Source: Falsiruegeria mediterranea M17
GTDB taxonomy: Bacteria > Pseudomonadota > Alphaproteobacteria > Rhodobacterales > Rhodobacteraceae
Length of the DNA stretch: 45,344 nucleotides
NCBI RefSeq assembly: GCF_900302455.1
Contig: NZ_ONZG01000020.1
Coordinates: 1-45,344 of the forward strand
Reading direction: 5' to 3'
Shown here piece after piece: positions 15,157 to 23,608 of this stretch. Below the pieces are notes generated by a model. It ran no database searches. It saw nothing but the letters and a program-made list of their open reading frames with translations, and was not told where the DNA came from. The first letter of the stretch is position 1; each line of letters starts with the position of its first letter. A program made the position numbers and the translations under genes.

Positions 15157-17516
15157 GTCGGCCTCCAGAATTCGGGGTGATCGCGGTAATCGGCACCGAC
15201 GAGCGCCTCGCCCTTTTCCATGCCACCAAGGATCGTGAGCAGCGGACCAAGCGCCGAGAGATCGGCATCGACCACGACCGAGCCGCTATCGTCCCGGATC
15301 AGGGCGAGACGGCTGTCACTGCCCGTGTTCAGAAGCACGTCGAGTTCTTTTTCAGAAAGGTTCAGCATCGCATAATCAGCAGGCTGGGCGCGAATGTTGG
15401 GGAGCAGGATCTGCGTTGGCACGGCCTCGACGATGGTCTTGCCCGTGCGCGTGCGCTCAAGCTGGGTCGCGTATTGGGTCATCATCACCGCAACTGTGTT
15501 CTGCTTTCGGGCGGTCACCAGCCAGTTGGACAGCCGCTCAGCAAAATATGCGTTGTCCAGCGCCTTCCAGGCTTCATCGATGACAATGATTGTTGGGCGA
15601 CGGTCTTCGATCTCCCGTTCGATGCGCCGAAACAGGTAAGAGAGCACGGCCATGCGTTCCTTCTCGCTCTCGCTGTCAAGAATGCCGGTGAGGTCGAAAC
15701 CGACGACATCGCCTTCCAGCGAGAAGGTGTCCTCAAGGCTTTGGCCGAAGATCCAGCCGTACCGCCCGTCCTCGGTCCATTCCAGGAGCCGCTGGTGCAA
15801 ATCACCGTTGTCATCGGTTGAGACGAAGAGCGACGCAAAATCCTTCCAGTTCCGCAAGGCCGGGTTGGCCGCCGTGGCATTCTGACGGACCACCTCCTGA
15901 ATGCGGTTGGTCTGAACCGGTGTGAGTGGTTTGTCGGATCGATGGAGGAGAGAGGCCAGCCAATCCGAGAGCCATGCGGTTCCTCGCTCGTCGGTCTCGG
16001 TCCAGAGCGGATTGAGACCGGTGACCTGCCCGGCTTTGATCGAGGCGTAGCGACCGCCATTGGCGCGAACGGCCATTTCCATCCCGAGGCGGTAGTCAAA
16101 GACGAAGATGCGGGCGCCTATTCGGCGCGACTGGGTCATCAGAAAGGCGGACAGGACGGATTTGCCGGAGCCGGGACGGCCCAAAATGAGGGTATGACCG
16201 CTGCTCGGCTCTTTGTCGGGTGATCCTTGTTCGTGGTAGGAAAAGCGATAGGCGCTTTGCTCCGGTGTCGGAAAGAGCGTGATCTCTTGCCCCCAGGGCA
16301 ATTGGTGTTTTTCCTTGCCGAGCTGGGTGCGATGCAGCGCCGCAAAATCTGCAAAATTGCGGTTGGTGACGGCACTGGCGCGAATCCGTTTGGGCTGGTT
16401 GCCCGGGTGCTGGCTGAAGTAATGCGTTCTGGCTGCCATCTTCTCGCCGATCATCTTCACGCCTTCCGCCGCGGCTGCATTGACGATCTCGGCTCCAAGG
16501 GTCTGCAATTCGTCGAGACTGTCACAGAAAACGGTCACGACCATATGGTGGTCCCCAAAGCTTTGGCGTTTGGCCTCGAGGTCATCGAGTGCGATGTCGA
16601 GGGCTTCCAGCAGCGAGAGGGCGGCGTCCTGGGAGGCCCGCATCTGGCGTTTTTGCCGCTTGATGCGTCCGGCCATCAGGTTTGAATTGATCGGCGTGAA
16701 GGAATGGGTGACGATCATATCGACGGGCAGGTTCAGCATATCGAACATGGTGCAGGTCGTGGCCTCGGGATATTCGCCGATGGCGAAGCTCTTTCCGAAG
16801 CGACGGCCAACGACGCCGTCCGAGAGCTCGAAGTGATCCTCAAAGAACGTCGTCCGCGTGTTAGCCACGTTGTAAGCCAGGAACCCGAAGCGGTTGGCGG
16901 GATAAAGCGGCAGTTCGCAACCCGTGTTCAACGCGCCGAGGAAGCCGACCAATTCGCCTGAGGCCGCTGAAAGGACATGGGGGTTCAGCTCGGCAAGACC
17001 GGATATGAACACGCCGACTGCTTCTCTGAGGCGGCGTACACGTTTTTGGGTCTCTTCCTGGAACCGCTCTGGAGCGCTGCGGTTCACGAAACCAAGGAAG
17101 CTTTTTAGCGGCGGACGGTGGATGATGGTCAGCGTCAGGGTCTTATCCCGCAGGCCTGCGGAGACGAGCTTTGCGCGCCAGGTCCTATCCACCGCTGCCG
17201 CGAAACCCTCTCCTTTGACGGGAAGTAGATCTGGTATGATCGACTTCGACACCTTGTGAACGTAGTAGCTGAACTCCGGACCAAGCTGCGCGATGATGCG
17301 GGCAAAGAGTGCGGTCACCTTATCGAGATAGGCATCATCGGTGGTGTAACTGTTGATGCCGCTCAGCCGGACGCACTGGAAAAGCTCATTGACCCGGGTT
17401 CGAACTGTCGTGTCGTCGACCAGGCTAACATAGGGCAGCATATGCGCCAGGTGTGTCTCGCGGGCATACCAATCGGACATGAGGGTGCGCGCGTCGATGG
17501 TCGTATCACGGGGCAT
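15153..17516 (-). CDS. virB4: VirB4 ATPase of the mating channel
   Basis: This 787-residue protein is of normal VirB4 length. The N-terminal CagE/VirB4 domain (about 1-400) is followed by a RecA-like ATPase with Walker A GRPGSGKS (about 445-455) and Walker B TIIVIDEAW (about 640), and further by the ARKQNTVAVMMTQ motif. VirB4 drives pilus biogenesis and substrate transfer at the inner membrane. ATG 17516 follows GGGGGTGA; a GTG at 17525 is in frame. The start overlaps virB3 by 11 nt and the stop overlaps the small lipoprotein start. Confidence 0.95.
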   Translation of the reverse strand: MPRDTTIDARTLMSDWYARETHLAHMLPYVSLVDDTTVRTRVNELFQCVRLSGINSYTTDDAYLDKVTALFARIIAQLGPEFSYYVHKVSKSIIPDLLPVKGEGFAAAVDRTWRAKLVSAGLRDKTLTLTIIHRPPLKSFLGFVNRSAPERFQEETQKRVRRLREAVGVFISGLAELNPHVLSAASGELVGFLGALNTGCELPLYPANRFGFLAYNVANTRTTFFEDHFELSDGVVGRRFGKSFAIGEYPEATTCTMFDMLNLPVDMIVTHSFTPINSNLMAGRIKRQKRQMRASQDAALSLLEALDIALDDLEAKRQSFGDHHMVVTVFCDSLDELQTLGAEIVNAAAAEGVKMIGEKMAARTHYFSQHPGNQPKRIRASAVTNRNFADFAALHRTQLGKEKHQLPWGQEITLFPTPEQSAYRFSYHEQGSPDKEPSSGHTLILGRPGSGKSVLSAFLMTQSRRIGARIFVFDYRLGMEMAVRANGGRYASIKAGQVTGLNPLWTETDERGTAWLSDWLASLLHRSDKPLTPVQTNRIQEVVRQNATAANPALRNWKDFASLFVSTDDNGDLHQRLLEWTEDGRYGWIFGQSLEDTFSLEGDVVGFDLTGILDSESEKERMAVLSYLFRRIEREIEDRRPTIIVIDEAWKALDNAYFAERLSNWLVTARKQNTVAVMMTQYATQLERTRTGKTIVEAVPTQILLPNIRAQPADYAMLNLSEKELDVLLNTGSDSRLALIRDDSGSVVVDADLSALGPLLTILGGMEKGEALVGADYRDHPEFWRPT

Positions 17517-17784
17517 AGCTGTCACCCCCGTGGATCGAACGGTTCCGCGTTGGAGGTGTTTCCTGGAGTGCGGTCATCATGACGTCAAAAAACCGCGGAT
17601 CCCAATCTGCCGCTTTCCAAAGCACTGGATACAGGATTGCCGCGACCCCGAGCACCAGGAAATGTTGGACCCAAACAAAGAGCAGCACCGATCCGAACAG
17701 CCAGACCATGGCATACATGATCGGCAAGCCGAGCAGCTTTGGTGGGCGGACCAGGCCCAGAAAGAGAGGAGATCGCTCGGCCAT
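17506..17784 (-). CDS. virB3: VirB3 inner-membrane protein
   Basis: This 92-residue protein has the VirB3 pattern: a short N-terminus with PLFLGLVRPPKLLGLP, two adjacent hydrophobic stretches (about 20-55) and a polar C-terminal tail. VirB3 works with VirB4 in pilus assembly. I chose ATG 17784, because AGGAG lies 9 nt before it; ATG 17793 is too close to that site. It is separated from virB2 by 12 nt and overlaps virB4. Confidence 0.9.
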   Translation of the reverse strand: MAERSPLFLGLVRPPKLLGLPIMYAMVWLFGSVLLFVWVQHFLVLGVAAILYPVLWKAADWDPRFFDVMMTALQETPPTRNRSIHGGDSYAP

Positions 17785-17796
17785 GTCTCTCATCTC

Positions 17797-18186
17797 CTAG
17801 GGGGCGGTTCCGCCACTAAAGACGGCTGCAACGATGGTCGGTGCGGCGGCAACCCCGGCGATGCCGACCAGAACCCAGAGCGCCTGACGCAGATCAATGA
17901 TGTTGAAGAACCAGCTCAGGAACACGCCCAGCACGGCGAGGGTGGCGATCACCACGCCCAGGGGTCCTGTGAGCGCATCCACAATGCCCTGAAGGAGGCT
18001 CTGGATCGGGGACAGATCGATGCTCTGTGCGAGTGCCGGGTCGGCCAGGACCACAAAGAGGGAGATGCAGGCAGTTAGTATCTGGGTCCGACCGGAGCCC
18101 CGCGACCGAACAGCAGCGTTCCGCGCCTTTGTGGTGTTGGCATTGATTGATCTGAGCTTTGATCGCCAAAAAACGCGTGACCTCAT
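17797..18186 (-). CDS. virB2: VirB2 major pilin
   Basis: This 129-residue prepilin has a long, strongly basic n-region (~34 residues with many Arg), a hydrophobic core (TACISLFVVLADPALA) and a cleavage site after ALA53. The mature protein is ~76 residues with two membrane helices (about 74-95 and 102-124) separated by a short polar loop, as in VirB2/TrbC pilins. It would be the building block of the conjugative pilus. ATG 18186 overlaps the upstream transglycosylase stop (ATGA). The long n-region is usual for pilins of this class, though some of it may be untranslated if an internal start is used. Confidence 0.9.
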   Translation of the reverse strand: MRSRVFWRSKLRSINANTTKARNAAVRSRGSGRTQILTACISLFVVLADPALAQSIDLSPIQSLLQGIVDALTGPLGVVIATLAVLGVFLSWFFNIIDLRQALWVLVGIAGVAAAPTIVAAVFSGGTAP

Positions 18187-18803
18187 TGGGTTGCTCCTTC
18201 AAGCCGGTTGAAGACGGCCAGCACCCGCTGGACGTGGTTCTGGGTTTCTCGAAAGGGGGGAATGCCGGAATGCTGGCGCACCGTGTCCGGGCCGGCATTG
18301 TAGGCGGCAAGGGCGAGACGCACGTCGCTGAACTCGGCCAGCATCAGGGCGAGATAGCGGGCTGAGCCATCAAGGTTCTGTCGCCAGTTATGTGGATCAA
18401 CATTCAGTGCTTTGGCTGTTTCCGGCATGAGTTGCCCAAGCCCGATCGCCCCGGCCTGGGAGACGGCGCGCGGATCATAAGCGCTCTCGATCTCTATGTT
18501 GGCCTGGTAGAGGTTGAGCCAATCCGTGACGGTTATGTCGGCGGCGCGAAGTCCGTGGTGGCGCGCGTACCGCAACCCGGTTTGTTCGATCGCGTCCAGA
18601 ACATCCGGGCGAGGGGCTGCGGTGCGAGGTGCAGCAGATGCAATTTTAAGGGTAGCATCATCTTCGGCGTTGGCCTCTCCACCGATGATGAGAAGACTGT
18701 TTGATGCCGGGGTTTGACCAATCCCAGCATTGTAGTTGCGAGCGAATTTGATCTGAGCCTGCGATGGAAAAAGCGAGCCATCGCTGTCCATCACCAGCAC
18801 CAT
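18183..18803 (-). CDS. virB1: VirB1-type lytic transglycosylase
   Basis: The 206-residue reading from ATG 18803 contains an SLT transglycosylase domain (about 90-200). The likely catalytic glutamate is E106 in NIEIESAYDP, followed by GAIGLGQLMPETA and LALAAYNAGPDTV. It would open the peptidoglycan for the channel. Upstream in the same frame lies a good signal peptide (GLSGLLLSFLSLPASA, about 18800-18855), but no ATG, GTG or TTG occurs near its start. The nearest in-frame start codons lie ~180 nt further up, inside the preceding gene. Either a non-standard codon or an altered 5' end is involved, so the true start is probably near 18868. Its stop overlaps virB2. Confidence 0.85.
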   Translation of the reverse strand: MVLVMDSDGSLFPSQAQIKFARNYNAGIGQTPASNSLLIIGGEANAEDDATLKIASAAPRTAAPRPDVLDAIEQTGLRYARHHGLRAADITVTDWLNLYQANIEIESAYDPRAVSQAGAIGLGQLMPETAKALNVDPHNWRQNLDGSARYLALMLAEFSDVRLALAAYNAGPDTVRQHSGIPPFRETQNHVQRVLAVFNRLEGATQ

Positions 18804-18846
18804 GTCGGCTGATGCGGGCAGGCTCAGGAAGGAGAGGAGAAGGCCG

Positions 18847-19215
18847 CTAAGTCCGACCGGCCGCCAGCTCTTCGCTGGAGAGCTTGTGAACCGTTCGCTT
18901 GCCTTCCTCGAGCGGAATATCTGCGTGTGAGAAACCGACCCCCTGAAGGAAGGAAATGACCCCTGTGACCGTTCTGATCTCGCGGATCTTGATATCGTTG
19001 CGGGACGTTCGGGTCCGGGCTGTGACGAGAAGCTTCTCGACGCCTGCATCGCTGACGGTGCGCATGATCCAGACCCCGTGCCAGTTGGGGCCTTTCTTAT
19101 AAGCGTCTTCCTTGCAGATGACTTCCACACGATGGCCGCTCTCGACGAGCGCGCGGAAGCCGGATTCGGTAACCACATTCGGTGCTTCTTGTTCTAGGTC
19201 CATCACCCGGATCAC
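18847..19215 (-). CDS. Unknown protein leading the virB operon (122 aa)
   Basis: This 122-residue cytoplasmic protein starts with GTG 19215 behind GAGAAG; ATG 19203 is an alternative. It is highly charged, has no membrane segment, and contains EVICKEDAYKKGPNWHGVW and a TGVISFLQGVGF motif. I do not recognise the family. It is the first gene of the mating-channel operon, 57-85 nt downstream of the ATAGTATA-type motif. Its 3' end runs up to the in-frame signal-peptide coding region of virB1. A regulatory or early assembly role is possible, but this is inference from position. Confidence 0.72.
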   Translation of the reverse strand: MIRVMDLEQEAPNVVTESGFRALVESGHRVEVICKEDAYKKGPNWHGVWIMRTVSDAGVEKLLVTARTRTSRNDIKIREIRTVTGVISFLQGVGFSHADIPLEEGKRTVHKLSSEELAAGRT

Positions 19216-19267
19216 GCTTTCTTCTCATAGGCGGATGACCGGGTTTTCATATTGAAGCCCAGGCATA

Positions 19268-19300
19268 CGATAGTATAGCAATAATTCGCAAGATATAGTT
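19268..19300 (-). promoter_or_regulatory. virB operon promoter region with ATAGTATA-type motif
   Basis: On the plus strand CGATAGTATA (19268-19277) is followed 15 nt later by ATATAGTT (19293-19300), the same two blocks as at 1964-1995. On the minus strand the first block forms an extended -10 element, TGCTATACT, about 57 bp before the first gene of the virB operon. The -35 match is poor, suggesting that an activator or the extended -10 supports the promoter. Confidence 0.55.
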
Positions 19301-19375
19301 GTTGCGAGGCAAGCAGATTTTTGCTCATTTAACGAATAGACCGGGGTCGTGCACGTGTTCAAGAAAATAAGGATA

Positions 19376-19669
19376 ATGTGCAAAATCCGGCCGCAATGGG
19401 GGATTGGGCTCCAAGCTATACTTTTGCTGATCTGTTTGACCGGTGGCGCATCAGCTTCGTCATGTCGCCCACCACCCAGACCATTTGTGCCAAACGATCC
19501 TCGGGCCGTGCGGGATTATGTCGATATCATCAAGGGCGACTTCGAGCTCTACATTCGGGACATCCAGAGCTATTTCCGATGCCTTGAAGAGGAACGTGTC
19601 CGGGCTTTTGAAGAGGCGCGTGAGGTGAGCCAGGAGTATGGGCGGTTCCTGGAGGACCTCGGAGAGTGA
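19376..19669 (+). CDS. Small secreted protein near the virB operon, unknown
   Basis: The 97-residue reading from ATG 19376 has a signal peptide (hydrophobic LQAILLLICLTGGASA, cleavage near residue 28) and a short mature part. That part has two cysteines (30 and 69), a proline-rich start (CRPPPRPFVP) and a charged amphipathic helical region (about 45-95). GTG 19349 is an alternative start; neither has an ideal ribosome-binding site. It is divergent from the virB operon and may share the control region between them. I recognise it only as a type of small secreted protein seen near roseobacter transfer genes. A periplasmic role in conjugation is inferred from location. Confidence 0.65.
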   Translation: MCKIRPQWGIGLQAILLLICLTGGASASSCRPPPRPFVPNDPRAVRDYVDIIKGDFELYIRDIQSYFRCLEEERVRAFEEAREVSQEYGRFLEDLGE

Positions 19670-19851
19670 TCTGCTCTGGGTAGGGGGCGTTTTGTTTCAA
19701 GTTCAGGCTGGGAACCGATGCCTGTTGCGTTTTGCTCGCCTCGCGTTCTGGAAATCGCGCATGGTCAGATCTTCCAGTGTAGCTACTTCGCAGGATACGT
19801 GCAGCTGGGGCCATGTCATTCAGTCGAACGCGGACTTGGGGATGTTGGGGC

Positions 19852-20601
19852 TTAGTAATCTACCTGCTCGTAGCCGTAACTGCCTTCAAAATCCCGCCAA
19901 TCCACGAAGACTGAACGGTGGTAGATACTCGGGCAGTCCTCGCCCCAGCGGTCTAGTCCGCTAAGGGCCTCAGGCAACGCTGCTACAGATGACGGTGCCC
20001 ATGAGAAGTCGCCTTGGGTCCCATAGGTGCCCAGAACGACCGCTGCGCTCCGATAGCACCACCCATCACGGTCTTCCACGTTTTGTCGTGCATATCGCAC
20101 GTCGAAAACACGGATAGAGCGTACGAAGTTGAACTCGGGCCCGCTGATATCGATGTCAGCGCGCTCCTGTGCAAGGTGCAGGGCGTAGTCTCCCAGGGGC
20201 ACCTTGATTGTAGGTCTGTTGAAATGAAGCACGGTTGTAGTCGGCGTGAACCCGGCGTTTCCCTCATCTGCAGGAAGGCTCTGAAGAAGCGGAATGGGAG
20301 CATCCATGAGTGCATCGAAGATGCGTGGTAGGTAGAGGTGATCATTGCCAGGATCAAAAGATGCACCCATGGGGCAGCGCCAGATCTGAAGTGGTGGTTC
20401 AACGGGCCAGGGTGTGATCCGTCGGATGAATTCTGCCCGCGCGCGGGCGCATGGAGCCGAGGCTGGCCATCCGCCAGAGAGACACAGAAGAATGGCGCAA
20501 TCGATCGGATAGGTTTGGGCCTCGGCCTCCTGGGAAAAGCTCGTCAGAGTTCCCAATCCAAGGGCAGCAGTGAATGTGAAATACGTCAGTTTGCGCGGCA
20601 T
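19852..20601 (-). CDS. Secreted Cys-rich protein beside transfer genes, unknown
   Basis: This 249-residue protein has a Sec signal peptide (cleavage after QEAEA, residue 28). The mature N-terminus has four cysteines (35, 40, 51 and 76) in a conserved-looking block, YPIDCAILLCLSGGWP and RRITPWPVEPPLQIWRCP. The remainder is mixed alpha/beta with no recognised domain. ATG 20601 gives the best signal peptide; the frame extends upstream to 20619. A perfect 20-bp palindrome lies 42 bp upstream, related to motifs at the two transfer-operon promoters, suggesting co-regulation with conjugation. I infer a periplasmic or surface role in transfer without evidence for its chemistry. Confidence 0.75.
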   Translation of the reverse strand: MPRKLTYFTFTAALGLGTLTSFSQEAEAQTYPIDCAILLCLSGGWPASAPCARARAEFIRRITPWPVEPPLQIWRCPMGASFDPGNDHLYLPRIFDALMDAPIPLLQSLPADEGNAGFTPTTTVLHFNRPTIKVPLGDYALHLAQERADIDISGPEFNFVRSIRVFDVRYARQNVEDRDGWCYRSAAVVLGTYGTQGDFSWAPSSVAALPEALSGLDRWGEDCPSIYHRSVFVDWRDFEGSYGYEQVDY

Positions 20602-20642
20602 GGGGTGAACTCTGAGCAATCACAAGGTCGAATCAAGATTTC

Positions 20643-20662
20643 CACAATAGTATACTATTGTG
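20643..20662. promoter_or_regulatory. Perfect 20-bp palindrome, probable operator
   Basis: CACAATAGTA and TACTATTGTG form a perfect palindrome without spacer. It lies 42 bp before the start of the 249-residue secreted-protein gene and contains a TATACT -10-like hexamer. It shares the ATAGTATA core with the motifs at 1966-1973 and 19270-19277. Confidence 0.7.
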
Positions 20663-20705
20663 AACTGAAATCATATAACTTGAAGGAATATCTTGCCCGA
20701 CATTG

Positions 20706-20954
20706 CTAGATCTCGCCTTCACTCTTTGCTGACAAGGTTTCAAGTAGATCTGTTATCGCATCGGTGGTGACGGCCTTGGCGGCCTTGATCGTTCTGGATG
20801 GCAAAGGTGGATCAATCTGCTTTGCTTTTCGGTCACCACCGAGCCAGAGAGCAGACAACTCGGAATTGTCCCACAAGATGACCCAGCCTATGGTCCGGCC
20901 TGCAGCGTTTGTTAGCTTAGCGATCGATGATCCGCTTGTTCTATACTTGGTCAC
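20706..20954 (-). CDS. Small unknown protein (82 aa)
   Basis: This 82-residue reading starts at GTG 20954 and stops at 20706. The protein is soluble, with TIGWVILWDNSELSALWLGG in the middle and a charged C-terminus. No family is recognised. No strong ribosome-binding site is visible before the GTG, which lowers confidence. It reads in the same direction as the neighbouring secreted-protein gene and could share its transcript through the palindrome region, but it may equally be independent. Confidence 0.5.
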   Translation of the reverse strand: MTKYRTSGSSIAKLTNAAGRTIGWVILWDNSELSALWLGGDRKAKQIDPPLPSRTIKAAKAVTTDAITDLLETLSAKSEGEI

Positions 20955-21122
20955 TCGTTCTGCTCTCGAAACTCATTAACGCGGGTGTTTTGCGGCCTCT
21001 TTTGGTCCTCGTCTAAGGTCAGGGCGTGATAAATGTACTTGTACTCTCAACTTGTTGGCTGAAGTGCTGGTTGGGACTTCCTCAACGCTGGATTGGTTGC
21101 CGCTGGTTGTGTTCTGTCAGCG

Positions 21123-21136
21123 ATAAAACGGATTAA
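21123..21136. repeat. 14-nt direct repeat ATAAAACGGATTAA, first copy
   Basis: The second copy is at 21397-21410, 274 nt apart, on either side of the palindrome at 21176-21200. It could be a trace of insertion or a protein-binding repeat. Confidence 0.5.
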
Positions 21137-21175
21137 GTTGGATAACACCTACAATGTGACGCCGATTGGCATCGA

Positions 21176-21200
21176 ATGTATTGGGAACGTCCCAATACAT
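21176..21200. repeat. Perfect 11-bp inverted repeat with 3-nt centre
   Basis: The arms ATGTATTGGGA and TCCCAATACAT flank ACG. An AATGTATT half-site repeats at 21203-21210, and a run of T follows (21208-21213). With no gene upstream on the plus strand, it is more likely a binding or recombination site than a terminator. Confidence 0.6.
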
Positions 21201-21513
21201 CTAATGTATTTTTTATGAAGCCTTCTGTCGGCGTCTTCTAGCCGAGGCAATCTTTGGTTGAGTGTCCGAGGGAACCCAAAGGTGTTCACTCGTTGGTTTC
21301 CGTAGTTTGAAAAAGCGTAACAATGTGTACTGTTGCAGCCTGTGGGGAATTTGGGGGTTGCGCAGCTCATTTCGTATAGGATCGAAATTATTTAACATAA
21401 AACGGATTAATCGCTTTTGATTCCCGTAAAGGGCACATTCTAAACTGGGTTGCGACAAATCCCCTTTCTTGCTGACCAGCAAGGAGAACGGACTTGGCCC
21501 AGGCAGAGCTGGA

Positions 21514-22485
21514 TCAGCCCCGGAACCGGTCCTGATTGTCGAGGAACCATTGATAGGTTTCGGTGACGCCTTGTTGCAGCGGGATCTGCGCCCGCCACCC
21601 CATCCCGGCCAGCCGACCCACATCCATCAGCTTGCGCGGGGTGCCGTCCGGTTTGTCCGGATCGGTTGTGATCCGGCCTGTGAAGCCGGTGATCTTGGCC
21701 ACCATCTGCGCCAGTTCCAGGATGGCAATGTCGCTGCCGGTGCCGACGTTGATATGGCTCAGCATCGGATCGGTGTTGGCGGCATAGGTGTCCGCAGGCA
21801 GATCCAGCACAAACAGCGAGGCCTCGGCCATGTCATCCACATGCAGAAACTCGCGGCGCGGTGTGCCCGTGCCCCAGATCACAACCTCTTCTGCGCCGCT
21901 GTGTGCCGCCTCGTGAAAGCGGCGGATCAGGGCGGGCAGAACATGGCTGTTTTCGGGGTGAAAGTTGTCGCCTGGACCATAGAGATTGGTCGGCATGACA
22001 GATCGATAATCGACCCCATGCTGGCGGTTGTAGCTTTCGCACAGCTTGATGCCCGCGATCTTGGCCACCGCATAGGGTTCGTTGGTGGGCTCCAGCACGC
22101 CGGTCAGCAGCGCATCCTCGCGCATGGGCTGGGGTACGGCGCGCGGATAGATGCAGGATGATCCCAGCTGCAGCAGACGCTGCACCCCGGCGCCAAAGGC
22201 CTGATGGATCACGTTGCATTCGATCATCAGGTTTTCATAGATGAAATCGGCCGGATAGGTGTTGTTGGCGTGAATGCCGCCAACACGCGCGGCGGCCAGG
22301 ATCACCACGTCCGGTGTTTCCATCGCCATGAAATCGCGCACGGCGGCCTGATCGGTCAGATCCAGCTCGCTGTGGGTGCGGGTGATCAGATCCAGCGCTT
22401 CGCCCGCCGTTTGGCGTGCCTGCAATTGGCGCAAAATGGCCCCGCCCACCATACCGCGATGTCCGGCGACATAGATCTTCTGCAT
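21514..22485 (-). CDS. fcl: GDP-L-fucose synthase
   Basis: This 323-residue enzyme (NADPH-dependent epimerase/reductase) converts GDP-4-keto-6-deoxy-D-mannose to GDP-L-fucose. The Rossmann motif [10 protein letters not shown] is at residues 8-17. The short-chain dehydrogenase catalytic pair is in [15 protein letters not shown], preceded by GSSCIYP. The length is normal. ATG 22485 follows gmd by only 4 nt, so the two genes form one operon and supply a fucosyl donor for the polysaccharide. An upstream in-frame extension to 22515 overlaps gmd and is unlikely. Confidence 0.95.
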   Translation of the reverse strand: MQKIYVAGHRGMVGGAILRQLQARQTAGEALDLITRTHSELDLTDQAAVRDFMAMETPDVVILAAARVGGIHANNTYPADFIYENLMIECNVIHQAFGAGVQRLLQLGSSCIYPRAVPQPMREDALLTGVLEPTNEPYAVAKIAGIKLCESYNRQHGVDYRSVMPTNLYGPGDNFHPENSHVLPALIRRFHEAAHSGAEEVVIWGTGTPRREFLHVDDMAEASLFVLDLPADTYAANTDPMLSHINVGTGSDIAILELAQMVAKITGFTGRITTDPDKPDGTPRKLMDVGRLAGMGWRAQIPLQQGVTETYQWFLDNQDRFRG

Positions 22486-22489
22486 CAGA

Positions 22490-23608
22490 TCAGCCCTCGT
22501 GTGCCACCGGCACATCCATGCCGTGCTGCGTCAGCAGCGCATGGCGGCGCGCGGTCTTGAGGTCCTCGCGCACCATCTCGGCGCACATTTCCTGCACGGT
22601 GATCTCAGGCGTCCAGCCCAGTTCCGCCTTGGCCTTGGCCGGATCGCCCAGCAGGGTCTCGACCTCGGCGGGGCGGAAATAGCGCGTATCGATGCGCATC
22701 ACCACATCGCCGACCTTGAGCGCGGGGGCCATGTCGCCCTCGATCGCGGCCACGGTGGCGATCTCTTCGGTGCCTGTGCCTGAGAACTCGAGCGTGATCC
22801 CCAATTCCTGGGCCGACCATTCGATGAATTGGCGCACCGAATATTGCACGCCGGTGGCGATGACAAAATCCTGGGGCGCGTCCTGCTGCAGCATCATCCA
22901 CTGCATGCGCACATAGTCCTTGGCGTGGCCCCAATCGCGCAGCGCGTCGATGTTGCCCATGTAAAGACAGTCTTCGAGCCCTTGCGCGATATTGGCCAGA
23001 CCGCGGGTGATCTTGCGGGTCACGAATGTCTCGCCCCGGCGCGGGCTCTCGTGATTGAACAGGATGCCGTTGCAGGCATACATGCCGTAAGCCTCGCGGT
23101 AATTCACCGTGATCCAATAGGCATACATCTTGGCCACCGCATAAGGGCTGCGCGGGTGGAACGGGGTTTTCTCGGTCTGCGGGGTTTCCACCACCTGACC
23201 ATACAGCTCTGACGTCGAGGCCTGATAGAACCGCGTCTTCTTCTCCAGCCCCAGAAAGCGGATCGCCTCGAGCAGGCGCAACGTGCCCATGGCATCCACA
23301 TCCGCCGTGTATTCCGGGCTTTCAAAGCTGACAGCTACGTGGCTCTGCGCGCCCAGGTTATAAACCTCGTCAGGCTGCACTTCCTGGATGATCCGGGTCA
23401 GGTTCGAACTGTCGGTCAGATCGCCATAGTGCAATTTGAACCGGCCGCTTCCGGCATGCGGATCCTCATAGATGTGATCCACCCGCTGCGTGTTGAACGA
23501 CGAAGCCCGGCGTTTGATACCGTGGACTTCATAGCCTTTTTCCAGCAGGAATTCGGCCAGATACGATCCATCCTGTCCGGTGATCCCCGTGATGAGTGCT
23601 GATTTCAT
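22490..23608 (-). CDS. gmd: GDP-mannose 4,6-dehydratase
   Basis: This 372-residue enzyme converts GDP-D-mannose to GDP-4-keto-6-deoxy-D-mannose, the precursor of GDP-fucose and other 6-deoxyhexoses. The nucleotide-binding motif [13 protein letters not shown], the STSELYG segment and the catalytic [10 protein letters not shown] are intact, as is [18 protein letters not shown], typical of Gmd. It is the first gene of the leftward gmd-fcl pair. The 229-bp region upstream separates it from a divergent glycosyltransferase gene and must hold its promoter. Confidence 0.96.
   Translation of the reverse strand: MKSALITGITGQDGSYLAEFLLEKGYEVHGIKRRASSFNTQRVDHIYEDPHAGSGRFKLHYGDLTDSSNLTRIIQEVQPDEVYNLGAQSHVAVSFESPEYTADVDAMGTLRLLEAIRFLGLEKKTRFYQASTSELYGQVVETPQTEKTPFHPRSPYAVAKMYAYWITVNYREAYGMYACNGILFNHESPRRGETFVTRKITRGLANIAQGLEDCLYMGNIDALRDWGHAKDYVRMQWMMLQQDAPQDFVIATGVQYSVRQFIEWSAQELGITLEFSGTGTEEIATVAAIEGDMAPALKVGDVVMRIDTRYFRPAEVETLLGDPAKAKAELGWTPEITVQEMCAEMVREDLKTARRHALLTQHGMDVPVAHEG

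Larger units (their letters stand above)
20955..21513. other. Boundary between transfer and polysaccharide modules, no convincing gene
   Basis: Minus-strand frames in 21149-21623 read through low-complexity sequence without family similarity. The base composition is more AT-rich than on either side. The stretch holds a strong palindrome (21176-21200) and a 14-nt direct repeat (21123-21136 and 21397-21410). It may be a scar of module joining. Confidence 0.5.

Noticed and set aside
21176-21213. Palindrome plus T run as a terminator
   Set aside because: No plus-strand gene precedes it, and in the minus direction no T run follows, so it is listed as a palindrome instead.
21213-21623. 136-codon minus-strand frame at the module boundary
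   Set aside because: It overlaps fcl out of frame and covers the palindrome; composition and start give no support.
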